A stretch of DNA of 64,000 bases. Origin: Echria macrotheca (Eukaryota; Ascomycota; Sordariomycetes; Sordariales; Schizotheciaceae). The notes beneath the pieces were generated by a model, which was given only the letters and a program-made list of their open reading frames with translations, ran no database searches and had not been told where the DNA came from. The position numbers were made by a program, and so were the translations under genes. The stretch is from NCBI GenBank assembly GCA_030411725.1, contig MU839829.1, positions 620,001 to 684,000 on the forward strand, written 5' to 3'. Positions 35,338 through 47,291 of the stretch are shown here, one piece after another (the stretch's first letter is position 1; each line of letters opens with the position of its first letter).

Positions 35338-38074
35338 AGCCAGTTATCCGTGACCCAGTCATTCGGATGAACACCTCATGCCGTCCCTGAGATTGATTAG
35401 CAAAGTGCCCGTGGCAATGTGATGGAGGGACGGCGACTCACCTGACCGCATGTTGGAGCAGGGATGGGTCGGTTTCTATGAGCCGAGTGAGGATCTTCTC
35501 GAGAATTTTCTGCAACACGAAGGTCAATGAATCCGTCTATACCGATCTACGTGGCAAACCTCACCTTCCCCTAGAGGTTGTCGTGGACTTCTCGGCCCGG
35601 ACGCAATCATTTTCGAGTTCTGTGGAGAACTGGGTTTGGGGGTACGTCGGTGGATGAGAGTCGGTTTTCCGCAACAGAGAAGTGTTGTGGTGATGGCCGT
35701 GATGGCTGTGATGCCATTGTGTTGATGTGTTGATGTGGGATGGGATGAGATGAGGAAAAGCAACAATCGGTTCGGAGGGCAGCAGGCGAGATATATATAC
35801 GTTTTGGGGACCAGCAGCAAGACCGCAAAATTTCGATGGACTAGAAACAGACCGTTCATTCCCTAGGACAACAGGAATCGCGGTGGCGACGTTGTCCGGG
35901 GTAGTTTCCATCCCCGAGACTGTAACTTTCGACGCATCCTCCTTCCTCCAGGTTGCTTTGCTCCTTCAGGTTGACGTGTGGAGCGGTCGTCTTCCTTCCA
36001 AGCCATATGGAGCTGTTACTTCCAATGTTCAAGCCGCACAGTCCGTCACATGTGACATGCAGACAAATGCTCCTGCAGCATTTAAGAGTCAAATAAACCC
36101 AGACAGGACTGGGCAAGAAGCTCAATCGTGGTGCGGCTAGGTCTAGGTGCGGCGCAAGCACCACCCCCAAATGCCACTTACCCAAATCGCTTCTTTCCAA
36201 CTGGGGGCTGTCAAACACTAGTAGCCTGTCACCGAAGTCAGTCCGCCATCGTCGTGGACTAGACACGTCCTGGCCGGGCGGCAGGGTACTCGACAATCCA
36301 ACCTCAAATCCAAGTGCGGTGATGGTCGCCGACCGGATCTTGACCTAGACAAGGTCGCATGCGCATCAACTCCCCGCTAGATACCAATTACGCTTGATGA
36401 TTTGACTAGCAACATGGAATCAAATGCCTTCCCCCGTGGTTGCCCTTCTTTCCTTGGGCGACCTTCGGCATCCGCGATCATCACGGGATTGTCAGCCTCG
36501 TCGTGCAGCCTCGCCAGCCTCGCCAGCCTCGCCAGCCTTGTAACACCTGGACACCCCTGACCCAGCAAACCGACGTGAATCTTCTCGATTTTCATATGAA
36601 TATGTTATCTTTACCGATGAAGTCTCTTCAGAGATATTACGAAAAAGTCCTCTCATTTATTTCAGGGATCCTCAGTGTTTTCGGGGCCGTTATTCCGACC
36701 GTCTTCGCGGTCGCTTTCGCCGTGATGCAGAACCCCTGTCCCCTTTGTCCCCCCTCCCCACTTGCATGACCACAGCCGTGTTGTTGGTTGTACTCGGGGG
36801 TATCGTGCCTGAAACAGGCCATCCAGCACCGTTACGACCCCGACGACCCGGACCGGCCGCATCACCTACCGAACCCCGATAGGTTACTGGCGTAATTGCT
36901 GCGCCTCGTAATTACCTGCCAAAGCCTAAGCGCACTAACCTGACTGTGTTTTAAGATCTTAAACTGGCTGTTACCTATCTACCTAAGCCTAAGCAGAGAG
37001 TCGAAGCGGGCTGCAGAACGACAAGTTAAAGCTAAAACTTATTACATACGGCATCGTAGCGCCTACATCATCCGCCAAGGAATATATAATAGGCCTAGAA
37101 AGCACAGCACGTACGTATATCCGATGAAATCATGACTCTTCGTTTAAAAAACAAGGCGTCGTTTCAAATATTAGCGGAGTTTTTAAAGTTGAGGTGGCGC
37201 TTTAAGAAGGGATCCCACCACTTGACACTGTGCAAGACTTCACTATTGCCAAAATAAAACCCTATTTCTTACAATTATACCCCATTAGATATTTTTTTAA
37301 CAGTTGCGTGTGCTTATGTTTGTGCAAGTTGATTGAGTTTTTACTCCTTATACCTGCTTATAATTGGGCTGGCTTGCCTGTCGGCTTGCCCCGACTGGCC
37401 TTCTCGAACCACATATACCCCCGGTATAGTAGCAGGTAACGTACCCAGAAGATGATAAGTTCAATATTCCACGGTTTAACTCGGCCGCACTCCTTTCATC
37501 CCAGTGAGCCGAGACTAGGGCTCTCGCCTATTGGGGGAGACCCCGTCCATGAAAGTGACATGCCATGAAGGTGACGGCGGAGCTTGGAAGTCCGGTATTG
37601 CACTTGTCCACCACGTTGTATAGGATACCGTAGTTATCCCCGGTAGCCCACCAAGGTTATACAGCACGCTTGAGTTGTCCCCGGTGACGTTCGGCTTGTT
37701 GTAAGCCGGTGCGCCCGCCTTACGCCACTGAGCCAACTTTTTCTTGCCCGGTAGATCTTGATTGATCCAGCCGAATTGGATCTGAGTATCTCCAGTAGGA
37801 CGTGACGAGGGTTTGGGGTGTGGCTTGACGATTAAATCATCGGTGTCCCAGCCATTGAAAACCCTGTCCCACAGGCCTTTGCGGGTTTCGGCGGAAGGGA
37901 CGTCGTTGGTCAGATTGGCCCGACCGAGTTTGAGGATCAAGTCATCACAGCGCTTGGTCTGGTCTTCCGTAAGATCCTCGAAGCAAGTGAGCTTGACGGC
38001 AAGACCCGAATGGTGCTGCGAGTCCCAGGGTTTCTCTTGCGGGTCTCCCTCTCCTATCCCTGGCCTTACTAGCC
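35338..38074. other. Gene-poor DNA with microsatellite and AT-rich decayed block
   Basis: No intact gene. At 35,400-35,640 the minus strand holds exon-like pieces (KILEKILTRLIETDPSLLQHA between good splice sites) that I could not connect to a start. A 9-bp unit CCTCGCCAG is repeated about four times near 36,507-36,539. From about 36,890 to 37,450 the DNA is AT-rich with stops in all frames and looks RIP-decayed. On the minus strand 37515-38040 is an orphan open frame without ATG (GLWDRVFNGWDTDDLIVKP, later GDNSSVLYNLGG) of unknown origin. Confidence 0.38.
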
Positions 38075-38155
38075 CTATTTCTTCTCATCCAGGGCCACAA
38101 TCCGGCTAAGGACAGTGGTGGAGAGGTTCGAAATCTCGAGCTTCAATTGACCCTG
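38075..38155 (-). pseudogene. Possible fifth coiled-coil relic, copy E
   Basis: Minus strand, ending at TAG 38075-38077. The frame reads LQGQLKLEISNLSTTVLSRI and VALDEKK before the stop. It keeps the charged helix, an xxSRI phrase and the double lysine ending, but lacks the GGSG of copies A-D, so membership is doubtful. Confidence 0.22.
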
Positions 38156-38498
38156 TAAAGGTTGCCGCTGGCGACCAGGTACTCCGTTAAATCGACTGGC
38201 TCTAGGTAGGTAGGTAATCATTTGGGAAGAGGGTTTACCTGGGGCTCTGCCCCGAAGATTTTGCAGGTAGAAGCCCTAGATAAGCCTTCTGGAAAATGCA
38301 ACGAGAGGATAGCTGTCGTTTAATACGCCTACTCGAAATTCTTGCAGGCGATTTGCAAAGCGATAACCCCAAAAACTCACTTAGGGAGGCGTAATGATAG
38401 TTTTGAAACCCCTTTGGTAAGGCACGAAGCAGGTAAGCCACGTTTCAAAAGGCCACAGTCTGTCGGTCTAGGGAAGGATACGTCGATTTAACTGCCCT

Positions 38499-38874
38499 GT
38501 GCTCCAAGGTCTCGACAAGTTTATCCACCTCTTCCGAGACCACAACACCACCATACACCATCAGGCTATAATACAAGCCATCACAAGTCTTGGAAACGTC
38601 TTTGCGGAAGGCGGAGTTGCCGAGGCCAGGCAGCACCGATACCGACCTATCGAAAGCCACAACCGGATTGAAGCTGCCCGAGGCGAACGAAACGCCACTA
38701 AAGCGGGTCGGGGTGCGATTGCAGCTGCTAAACATGATGTCAATCTAAACTGGAAGATGCAGCCTCTTCTTTCAAAACAGATGAGGACAAGCTCGAGAAC
38801 GTGGAGGCCAAACTTCGCGAAGCGAAGGTTGAGATCGACCGGTTAAAGTGTGCCGCCGAGAACCCGGCAAGTTG
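38499..38874 (+). pseudogene. Frameshifted coiled-coil gene fragment
   Basis: Two plus-strand frames follow each other. The first encodes an alpha-helical stretch (GERNATKAGRGAIAAAKHDV) to about 38,740. The second, shifted frame continues with SKLEDAASSFKTDEDKLEN, VEAKLREAKVEIDRLK and a stop at about 38,874. The second is a clear heptad-type coiled coil. There are no splice sites at the junction, so a frameshift is the simplest reading. It has no ATG in good context and lies in the gene desert, hence called a pseudogene fragment. It resembles the coiled-coil ends of some fungal transposase-associated ORFs, but I cannot confirm that. Confidence 0.35.
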
Positions 38875-39594
38875 AGTCCAGCAGGAGATGCTCCAGCGTC
38901 TAGATTACATCTAGGCAGGGTCGCACGAAAAAATTAGAGGAGGATGGGAATTAAGCTCTCTACAAGGCATCTATTCCGTGTGCAGTTAGGTGCCCTGTAA
39001 CCGTACAGCCCCTTGAGTGCAAGTTGCCACAGGCTACAAGCGATTGGACGGTCGCTACAATGCTGCAAAAGCAAGGTCCAAGTTAATATATTTGTGGCTC
39101 CAAATGGTCTTGTCCGCGGTCTTCACTCAGGGTCCATAAACACAACTCGGACCGTATCTTGGCGGAAAGCCAGTCCTTTCCCCATAGGTCTCCACAAATG
39201 GCCAGGTTGTCTAGAGACACCCGCTTGTGCTCAAGTCAGCTGCATAGGTACACACCTAAAAGCTAGCTAGGTACATACGTAGGTGGGCGTATCACGCCGC
39301 CCAGTCCCCACTGTGTCGCTGACTGTAGCCGGTGGGAGCTGTCAGGCCCTTTCTTCATCCAGGCCAGAGAACTTCGGGTGACCTGCTTCTCTCTTCGCAT
39401 CCCGCCCAGACCCGCACGACAAAAAACACTCAAATCATCCATCGAAGAACATACATCCCCGTGGTAACGGTGTGAAAACGAGTTCCCCGTCATGCGCGAT
39501 GCGCTCGGCAAAACGAGGAGGATCAGGATGGCGTGATGCCCAAAACCCTTCTCGAGGAGACGATCCTAACGCTGAACCTCGTCCAGGGTCATTA

Positions 39595-39610
39595 GGGGGG
39601 GGGGGGGGGG
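39595..39610. repeat. Poly-G run of 16
   Basis: An uninterrupted run of 16 G lies about 100 bp beyond the stop codon of the glycosyltransferase-like gene, on the opposite strand to its coding sense (so C16 in the transcript if included). Such runs are unstable and also prone to sequencing error. Confidence 0.9.
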
Positions 39611-39712
39611 TTAATGGTCGATTGCAGCCCTCCACATTAGTCTAACATCCGTCTATAGTATACAGATAGAGAGTACACGGGTATCATCACACCAGAACAC
39701 GTAAACATCCAA

Positions 39713-41308
39713 CTAAAACCCCTTTTTGCTTTCCCCCTTTTTCTCCTCCTCTCTGGGCTTCTCCCAATCCTTCTCGACCCGCCACTGATCGTCCAACCGC
39801 AACGCTGTCCCTTCGGCCAGATCACAGTCCCGATGTCCCCATTTCTGGCGATAAATCTCTCTTCCAGCTTCCGTGAGCACATCAAACGCCCTTCCAAAAC
39901 CTGCCCCGTCGTAGTAAAAGGGCTCGCCCCGTCCACCTCGCTGGGCCGCCTGCCACGTGTTGCGCACGTTGTCGCCATCGCGGTACTTGTGCAGGCCCAT
40001 CTGGCGGCCGAGGTCGTTGACACGCCGAAAGTATTCCATGTCCTCGGCTGATGGGACATCTCTCCTCCTCTTGGCGGTCGCCCCCCCGGCACTGTTCTTT
40101 TCCTCTTCCTCCTTTTTCTTCCTGTCCTCTTCTTCTTTCTTCTTCCTCTCCCCCTCAGCCTTGATCTTATTATTCACAATCGCCTCCTCCCTCTCCGGCG
40201 GAAGCGGATTCGGATCCACAATCCGCGCCTCAATCCCAGGTATGCGGTACAGCGCGCCCAAATCCGACATGACCGACGACACATCATTTATAATTCCCAC
40301 CCGGCGATGCTTCATCGTCCAACCGTCCATCCCCAGCTTCCCATTGACGTCACAGTCTGACATGTAGTACGGGATCATTGCATCGTACCCGCCAATAGCC
40401 TCGTACGCATCCCTGTTCACCAAACTCAAATGGTCATACTGGAACCACCTGACTCCCCAACGCTCTTCCCGTTCAACCGTGGTATTCAGCTCGCGCAGGC
40501 AGTTCTCATAAATCGTCCTGTACCCGGGCTGTCCCGCGGCCGCGGGGAACATTGCATCTAACTCGTCGTTCTTGTCATAAAACTCCCACGGCCTGTCGCC
40601 CGGTCGATGATCGTTATCTGGACCGTCCTCAAACGAAAATACCACGACGTCCTGGTGGCTGTAGAAATAGTACGGTTGTCCCATCTCGTACGCCTGGTGA
40701 AGGAAATAGTTCTGCAGCTGCGCGAAGCTGAGCAGCACCGGCGTCTGGATCACGTTCACCCCAAGTCGGCGGAGGGTCGTGTGGTTTAAAAAGAACGGAT
40801 TTTGGAGACTCAATTTGCCGTCGCGATTGGCATTGTGTACCCCGGTGTTTTCGACCACATATATGCCCGAGGCCGGCCAGCCAGCGGTTATGTACGACAC
40901 GACGGCTTGCAGGAGCATCGGCCATTGGCGCGTGAAGCCGATGAAGAGTGGCGGCGGTTTCGCCAGGCCGTATTCCATATGCAGGTCCGGGCGCGGGACA
41001 TTGTGCGCGGGGATCGGGGGCGGGGTGGCGGTGGCGGCGGACGTTGCGAGCAACGGGAAGGGGTCCGCCACAGGCGGCGGTGTCCATGTCGGCGTGGGCT
41101 TGTAACGCGGTGGGGCGTGGGCCGTCGGCGGTCGATGGTCGGTCGGTTTCGCGGGAGCGATAAGGTTCGGGATTGAGGGGAGGCGGAAGGAACCCGGGTT
41201 CGTTTGGAGCGAGTACGCGTAGAAGCCGACGAAGGAGAGGCCCAGCATGAAGAGAACGGGCAGGATCGCGCGTGCGACGCGGAAGTTGAGGAGCGAGCGT
41301 AGCACCAT
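39713..41308 (-). CDS. Type II membrane glycosyltransferase-like protein
   Basis: A single exon of 531 aa from the ATG at 41308; the frame is open a little further upstream but the earlier codon is TTG. A short basic N terminus is followed by one transmembrane helix at about 13-33 (ILPVLFMLGLSFVGFYAYSL) and a Pro/Thr-rich stem, the layout of Golgi glycosyltransferases. The catalytic-looking part has IYVVENTGVHNANRDGKL, YYFYSHQDVVVFS and YMSDCDVNGKLGMDGW; the last acidic motif could bind the metal and nucleotide sugar in a GT-A fold. The family is widespread in Pezizomycotina but I know no proven reaction. A Lys/Glu-rich segment (about 382-405) is likely a charged helix or low-complexity insert. 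It is divergent from the sugar transporter gene. Confidence 0.78.
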   Translation of the reverse strand: MVLRSLLNFRVARAILPVLFMLGLSFVGFYAYSLQTNPGSFRLPSIPNLIAPAKPTDHRPPTAHAPPRYKPTPTWTPPPVADPFPLLATSAATATPPPIPAHNVPRPDLHMEYGLAKPPPLFIGFTRQWPMLLQAVVSYITAGWPASGIYVVENTGVHNANRDGKLSLQNPFFLNHTTLRRLGVNVIQTPVLLSFAQLQNYFLHQAYEMGQPYYFYSHQDVVVFSFEDGPDNDHRPGDRPWEFYDKNDELDAMFPAAAGQPGYRTIYENCLRELNTTVEREERWGVRWFQYDHLSLVNRDAYEAIGGYDAMIPYYMSDCDVNGKLGMDGWTMKHRRVGIINDVSSVMSDLGALYRIPGIEARIVDPNPLPPEREEAIVNNKIKAEGERKKKEEEDRKKKEEEEKNSAGGATAKRRRDVPSAEDMEYFRRVNDLGRQMGLHKYRDGDNVRNTWQAAQRGGRGEPFYYDGAGFGRAFDVLTEAGREIYRQKWGHRDCDLAEGTALRLDDQWRVEKDWEKPREEEKKGESKKGF

Positions 41309-42348
41309 TGTCGTGTTACGGCGCGTCAATTGGGCGGCGCTGGAGTGTCACCGTCGGAGGCTGCGGACGCGCCGTATTGCGAGCGGATGCATGGTGTTGA
41401 GCTGGATGGATGTTGTGCCCCTGAGCGGCATGTGGTCTGGCGGACTTCCAACGACTTTGTTTATCAGTCAGCATGAACTTGGCAGGCACGCCAACCAGGC
41501 AGCATCGCGCCGCTGCCTGTCATTTGGCGAGTCTCGTATCGCTGCTGATTGGAAACTCGGTTATCCATGCCGTGCAGAATTCGATGCGACAGAGGTAGAG
41601 TAGCTGTGGTCGAGAGCTTAAAACGCGATTGATAGACTCTCAATTGACATCTGATTCTGTAAACGCGCTTAATCGATGAGCTAACGCGCTTGTCAATGGA
41701 TGCCGCACTGTTCATCGAGAACGAAAAGGCCTTTCGAGCAGGATGGCAGGCGTGCAAGGTAACGTTGCGGACCCTTGGCACTAAGACTCCGTGAAGCTGC
41801 CCCGCACTGCGTACACAGTAGCCATCCACCCCACTGCGGACCCTTCCCCACCGCCCCCAAAAAACAAGCTTCACCGCTCCCGCCGGCCCTCCCCGCCACC
41901 CCACCAAATTTGACAAGCCCAAGAAAGGGGCACGAGGGACTCCAGGAGACACGATACTGGGCATTCCATCGCAAGGGACACGTCCGACTTTACACGGTGT
42001 CCCGTCCCATCCCACCAATTGCTCTAGAGAATCCCAGCCCAACCCAGTCCGGGCGTCGTCCATCGTCGCAATATTGCCCGGCAGATAAGCTTCCATCCCG
42101 CCGGGTGAAAAGACGCCGGTTCGGGAAGGTCTCGTTGGGTTGCACAGCGTCGTCCTTGATTGATCACTGCCGACGGTTGAATCCCCCTCCCGACCACTCA
42201 GCGCCGTTCTGCCACAACATGACTCGGGCCCGTGGTTGCAGCCGTGGATCCTGCTGATAACGGGGCGACTAATTCGAGGAATCTCGGGGTAGGTAGCATC
42301 TGGATTCTGGCCGCTGGCATGTCATGTCGGCCGCGACCCGAGTCATAA

Positions 42349-44124
42349 ATGGCCGACGATGCACCCAACGCGGGCTCGTCCCGCTCGTCCTGCTCGGAGC
42401 ACTCTCCTCTGCTTGCCCGACGTACAATTTTATCGACCACTTGTTCGGATCCTGCCGATAACGTTATGGGACACGCAGGAGGAGTGTCCGTCACGGGCAC
42501 GGGCCACTCCAAACCGGCCGGTATCGATAACGCCCTCGACGAAGCCATCGAGTTCGAACATAGTCTCGGTTTTATTGAAGCATGCAAGTTGTATCCCGCC
42601 GCGATAGGATGGTCAGTCTTTGTGTCGCTAGGTGTTATCATGTTGGCGTTCGACCCGCAGCTGCTCGGAAACCTCTATGCGATGCCCCAGTTCACCGAGG
42701 ACTTTGGCTATCTTTTCGATGGAAATGTAAGTTTCTCCCTTCATCAGCCTCTCACCCATCTAACACGTCCAGTACATCATCAGCGCCCCCTGGCAAACGG
42801 GGCTCAGCATGGGGAACCCCGCCGGTCAGGTTTTTGGCGCGCTCGTCGCCGGCTACCCCATGGAACGCTACGGCCGCAAAATCACCTTTGGCGCCTGCGT
42901 CGTCCTGACCACTGGCCTCGTCTTCATCCAGTTCTTCGCCCGCTCTCTCGAGGTCCTGCTCGTCGGCGAGCTACTCGGCGGCCTGGTCCTCGGATGTTAC
43001 GCTGTCATCGCCCCGGCTTACTCCTCAGAAGTCTGTCCGCTAGCCATCCGCGGTATTCTCACCAGCTATGTCAACCTCTGTTTTGTCATAGGCCAACTTT
43101 TAGGGAATTCTGTTTGCGCCGGGACCAGCAAGCTGAACGACCACTGGGCCTATTCTATCCCTTTTGCACTCCAGTGGTTCTGGTGTCTTATTATCCTGCC
43201 TGGGCTCATCTGGGTTCCTGAGAGTCCGTGGTGGTTGGTCCGCAAGGGCCGGCTGAATGAGGCCGAGGTTGTCTTGAGGAGGCTTGCTTCTGAGGAGGTC
43301 AACGTTGAACAGACCCTGGCCGTTATCGTTGAGACGGACCGTCTCGAGCAGGAGCTAGAGATGGGCAGCACGTACTGGGATTGCTTCAGGGGCGTCAACT
43401 TACGGCGGACTGAGGTCAGCGTCGGTGTTTACGCTATTCAGGTATTGAGCGGGATTTACTTGATCAACTACGGGACATATTTCTTCCAACTAGCGGGGCT
43501 CCCGACAGACGAAGCTTTCAACATGGGTATCGGATTTCTTGGTGAGTCTATCATCATTTCTGCGAAAGGCATCTCTGATAATGTTTAGCTGTCGGTTTCC
43601 TGGGGACATTGATATCGTGGCCGTTAATCCTTCGCTTTGGGCGCCGAACGATATACAACTCGGGGCTTTTCGTGCTCATCGTGCTACAGCTCGTCATTGG
43701 CATTTTGGATTGCATCCCCGATCGGCCACAAGGTGTTACCTGGGCGGAGTCGTCGCTGATGCTCGTGTGGAATTTTTTCTACGACATCTCCATTGGTCCC
43801 GTTTGCTTCGTCATCATCTCTGAGGCGAGCGCGACGCGCGTTCGCTCCAAGACGATTGCTGTTGCAACGGCCGTGCAAGGGGCTCTGGGCTGCGTCATGA
43901 CGGTGGCCATTCCATACCTAATCAATCCAGACCAAGCCAATCTTCAAGGGAAATTGGGTTTCTTTTTTGGTGGGTTGGCGGCGCTATGTTTTGTGTGGGC
44001 TTACTTCCGTTTGCCTGAGACAAAGGGGCGGACGTTTGAGGAGTTGGATATCATGTTTGAGAGGAAGGTGCCGACTCGTGGTTTCCGTGATTATGTCATT
44101 GACGGAGGGGCACATGGTTCGTAG
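42349..44124 (+). CDS. MFS sugar transporter (sugar porter family, maltose-permease-like)
   Basis: Three exons, 42349-42726, 42773-43541 and 43589-44124, give 560 aa. It is a 12-helix proton-coupled sugar importer of the plasma membrane by family. Sugar-porter signatures are visible in order: GYPMERYGRK after the second helix, PESPWWLVRKGR at the end of the first half, ILRFGRR in the second half and PETKGRTFEELD at the end of helix 12. The N-terminal 60 residues are polar and Ser-rich. The phrases FDPQLLGNLYAMPQF and the overall layout recall alpha-glucoside/maltose permeases, but substrate cannot be read from sequence. Both introns preserve frame and fall at normal GT-AG sites. The 1,040-bp region shared with the glycosyltransferase-like gene contains both promoters. 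Confidence 0.9.
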
Positions 44125-46237
44125 CTTTGAGTCAGGTTGAGAAATATGAGTGATGATGTATGATGCCGAGGGGGTTGTTTGTTATTCGGGAGTCATGTGT
44201 ATCGAAGTGAGGTGAGTACGGTTGACTGAGTCAAAGCGCCCCTCAATGACTTCCATGGACTTGGATAAGTCATAGGTAACTACCTAGGAGAGACTAAGAT
44301 GACTCAAAGTCTATATCCAACATTCCAGGATACTATAAACCGTAGGGAACAGTCAACATACTCTTCGGTATTTTCTCGGATTACCTTCCGATTAAGACAA
44401 TATAACTGGTGAGAAGATTGCGGACATCTAGCTGGCGGACCTCGGAGGAGAGGAGTAAGCCGGGGCGACTACAGCGCGGCATCCGCCGCTCCACTATCAA
44501 GCGGGAATACTGATCATATACCATTATGGAACTAAGTTGCGTAGAGCACAAGGTGTTATAGCCCTACATTTAGGCACTCTATTCATGAAGATTATATAAT
44601 AGAAACTAAACTGAACGCAGCCCAGGACTCCCTCACGCTGGAAAATATACCGCAATGGTCGGACCTCGTCTGGTCTAGACACCAATCTCTTCTGCCGTCT
44701 GGGTCACGGTCAAGGTTGGCGACGACCAGGACTACGTTACGTGCCTACTCAAGCACGTAGGCTCGAATCTAGAAAAGGTCGACTTCATACGCACCTCTGT
44801 CGACCGTTCCGAGATCTCAAACCGTCTGGCCTCTCCTTCTGAGATGTATCATAAAAAAAGAGCGCCGACGACTGGATGATCGTACATTGCGCTTCTCTTT
44901 TCTCCCATTCCTGCATTGTTGTTCCTGGTATTACCCCACGCGGAACCCACCAGTAACTGCCCATTCTCACGAGCAACGAGATGGAAGAACAATTCAGGGA
45001 GAGCTCCGCCGCCGATTCAAAACTCGGATTATTAGATCTCAGCTTCATCGTTGGGGGATATCACCGATTTCGAAATATTTATATATACGTGTTCAAGATT
45101 TTTAATCCCCCTCTGGAGGAACCCTGCCTCTCCGCACGGCTCGTGTTCTTTGATCGCGGACTGGCACGGAAGAGGTTCGTTATCGGAAGCACAGATGCAC
45201 GGACTACTGTTTGAGGGGTCCAAGGAAGAAACGTTTCCAGATCAGGGAGCTTTTCGGTGCACTTCGACAGAGGCAGCATTCCCTGTCCTGTCCAGCTCTT
45301 CTATGGAAACAACAGATGGTTGAAGCGAAACGACTTCATCGACGCTGTACTGCCGCGGACATTCCATCCGTGAGCAGTACGTAAGTAGGAAAAGATCTAC
45401 AGCAATACAACGAGATCCGAGAAAGCGTACAATTTAATGAGGCCAGGCTCACTGAGAGTCCCACGACCACCATGGATTCCATTATTCCTCTCTTCGGGCG
45501 CTTTCTTCGCTCTCTGAGGTCGATGAGGACAACCTCATGACTTTGCCACGAGGCCGACTGGCGGCCGTCCCCAACTTCCAACGACGTAGGTTGCCGGGCG
45601 CGACGCCATCCTCAAGTAGATGAAGACACATCTCTGTCCCGGGATCTCTCAAGCTTCACGAGTACCAACCACACCGAGAGCTTGTCGCTTTTGGCCCAGT
45701 TCTCTCCTCGTGATCGTCTCGCCGTATCCTCCCCGGTTGTCTTTTGGCATTCCCTCTAACTTTCGTCATGCTGGCAATCGGGTGAGGCTGGGTGCGTCAC
45801 AGATGATGTCTCGTTTATTGGGAGATGCTATAACAGGGGTAGAGGCGCATATTGCACAAGATCTGGCCGTGTCGATGGTGGTGGTTTCGGAGTTGTGCGG
45901 CAGTCCTGTGACCGTGGTGTATGTGTGGTCGTTAAGCTTTTAAATGGGGGTTTATCCGTAGATACAGTGTATTTAATGGAGGCAGGCTCGATCTGATCAG
46001 GCTGATTTCGTTTAAGTCGCTTCGATTGAATTTCAGCTTGTACATAATAAGCTTGTTGTGTTTCTGGAGGACTGTGAATCAAGGGAGGTGGTACCTGGTC
46101 AACTGGTCCACAATCCCCATCTAACCAATAGAATTGTTCCATTACCCCTGTCACCGAAAGGAGCGGGGGCTCGACTCGGCGCCCAGCTGTCCCCGCCATC
46201 GAAACTCTCCGAACTCCACAATCTTCACGCAACAACA
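44125..46237. other. 2.1-kb intergenic region
   Basis: No gene is supported. The first half has AT-rich stretches, while 44.9-45.9 kb has several short open frames on both strands without motif. The last 250 bases are the promoter region of the DUF924 gene. Confidence 0.45.
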
Positions 46238-47291
46238 ATGGAACGACTCCGACTTGCTATTCAGCTGCGGGGACTCCGGGTCCCCAGACGAAGCGGCATC
46301 ATCACGATCCTCTCACCTCGTCTCAGCACAATCCCATCCCGCCGCTGCCTCAGCACGCGATCGCATAGGCAGCAAGTCAACAACAAACCAACTGTCTTCA
46401 AACCAACTTCTCACCAACGCGCCAAAATGACCACCAATCAATCTCCATCCGCAGACATCCTACGTGAAGCATTCAATCCCGCCGTCTTCGACAAGATCCG
46501 CACCCTCTGGTTCCAGAACATCACCGACCCCACCCAGCTCATCCTCCCAACCCCCGAGCTCGCCAAGCAATGGTTCACTTCCGATGCAAATTTCGACAAG
46601 CTCTGCGTGTACGTTACTCTGATCTAGTTGCATGCATGGTAGACTAACGTCATCCCCAAGCGAAACCTTCACCCCCCAACTCCAAACCATCATCACCCAA
46701 ACCGCCACAATCAACAACCTCACCGGCTCTTCCCTCATTGACGCCCTCTCGCCCCTCACCCCACTAGACTACCTCTCCCTCCTCCTCCTCCTCGACCAAG
46801 TCCCGCGCAACTGCTTCCGCGGCAGCGAAGCCAAGAAAGTATTCACCATCTTCGACCCCATCGCCATCGAGGTCGCCCTGCGCGCCATCTCCGACAAAAT
46901 CCCCGACGCGCCCGAGATCAAGTATCGCGCGGCGTATCGGCTGTGGTTCTACCTTCCCCTACAGCACTCCGAGGACAGAAAAGTGCACGAGTTGTCGATG
47001 ACCGAGCATAGGCGTATGTTTGCTGATATGCGGGAGCTGGTGGACGGGCCCGAACCGGAACCAGGCACGCAGGGTGCGGAGTTGATCAGGGAGTGTAGGG
47101 AGTTCTTATCCGGGCATAGGGCGGAGGTGGATAAGTGGGAGGGCATGATGGTTTCGTTTGCGGAGCGGCACAAGGTTTTGATTGATCGCTTTGGGAGGTA
47201 TCCTCATCGGAATGAGGCTATGGGAAGGGAGGCTACTGAGGAGGAGGCCAGGTATCTTGCCGAGGGTGGAGAGACGTTTAGTTCGGGGTAG
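46238..47291 (+). CDS. DUF924 family protein with a likely mitochondrial presequence
   Basis: Two exons, 46238-46608 and 46661-47291, encode 333 aa. The C-terminal 250 residues are DUF924, an alpha-helical family (TPR-like fold) shared by bacteria and fungi, function unknown. Recognised landmarks are the start FDKIRTLWFQNI, the core LDYLSLLLLLDQVPRNCFRG, and RLWFYLPLQHSED. The first 63 residues are rich in Arg and Ser without acidic residues (RLRLAIQLRGLRVPRRSG), as in mitochondrial targeting sequences. A second in-frame ATG (residue 64, 46427) has a good context and would give a cytosolic form. The intron has GTACGT and CCAAG ends and restores KLCVETFTPQL. Confidence 0.87.

Noticed and set aside
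41309..41329. Seven-residue N-terminal extension of the glycosyltransferase-like protein
   Set aside because: It would start with TTG; the ATG at 41308 directly precedes the membrane anchor.
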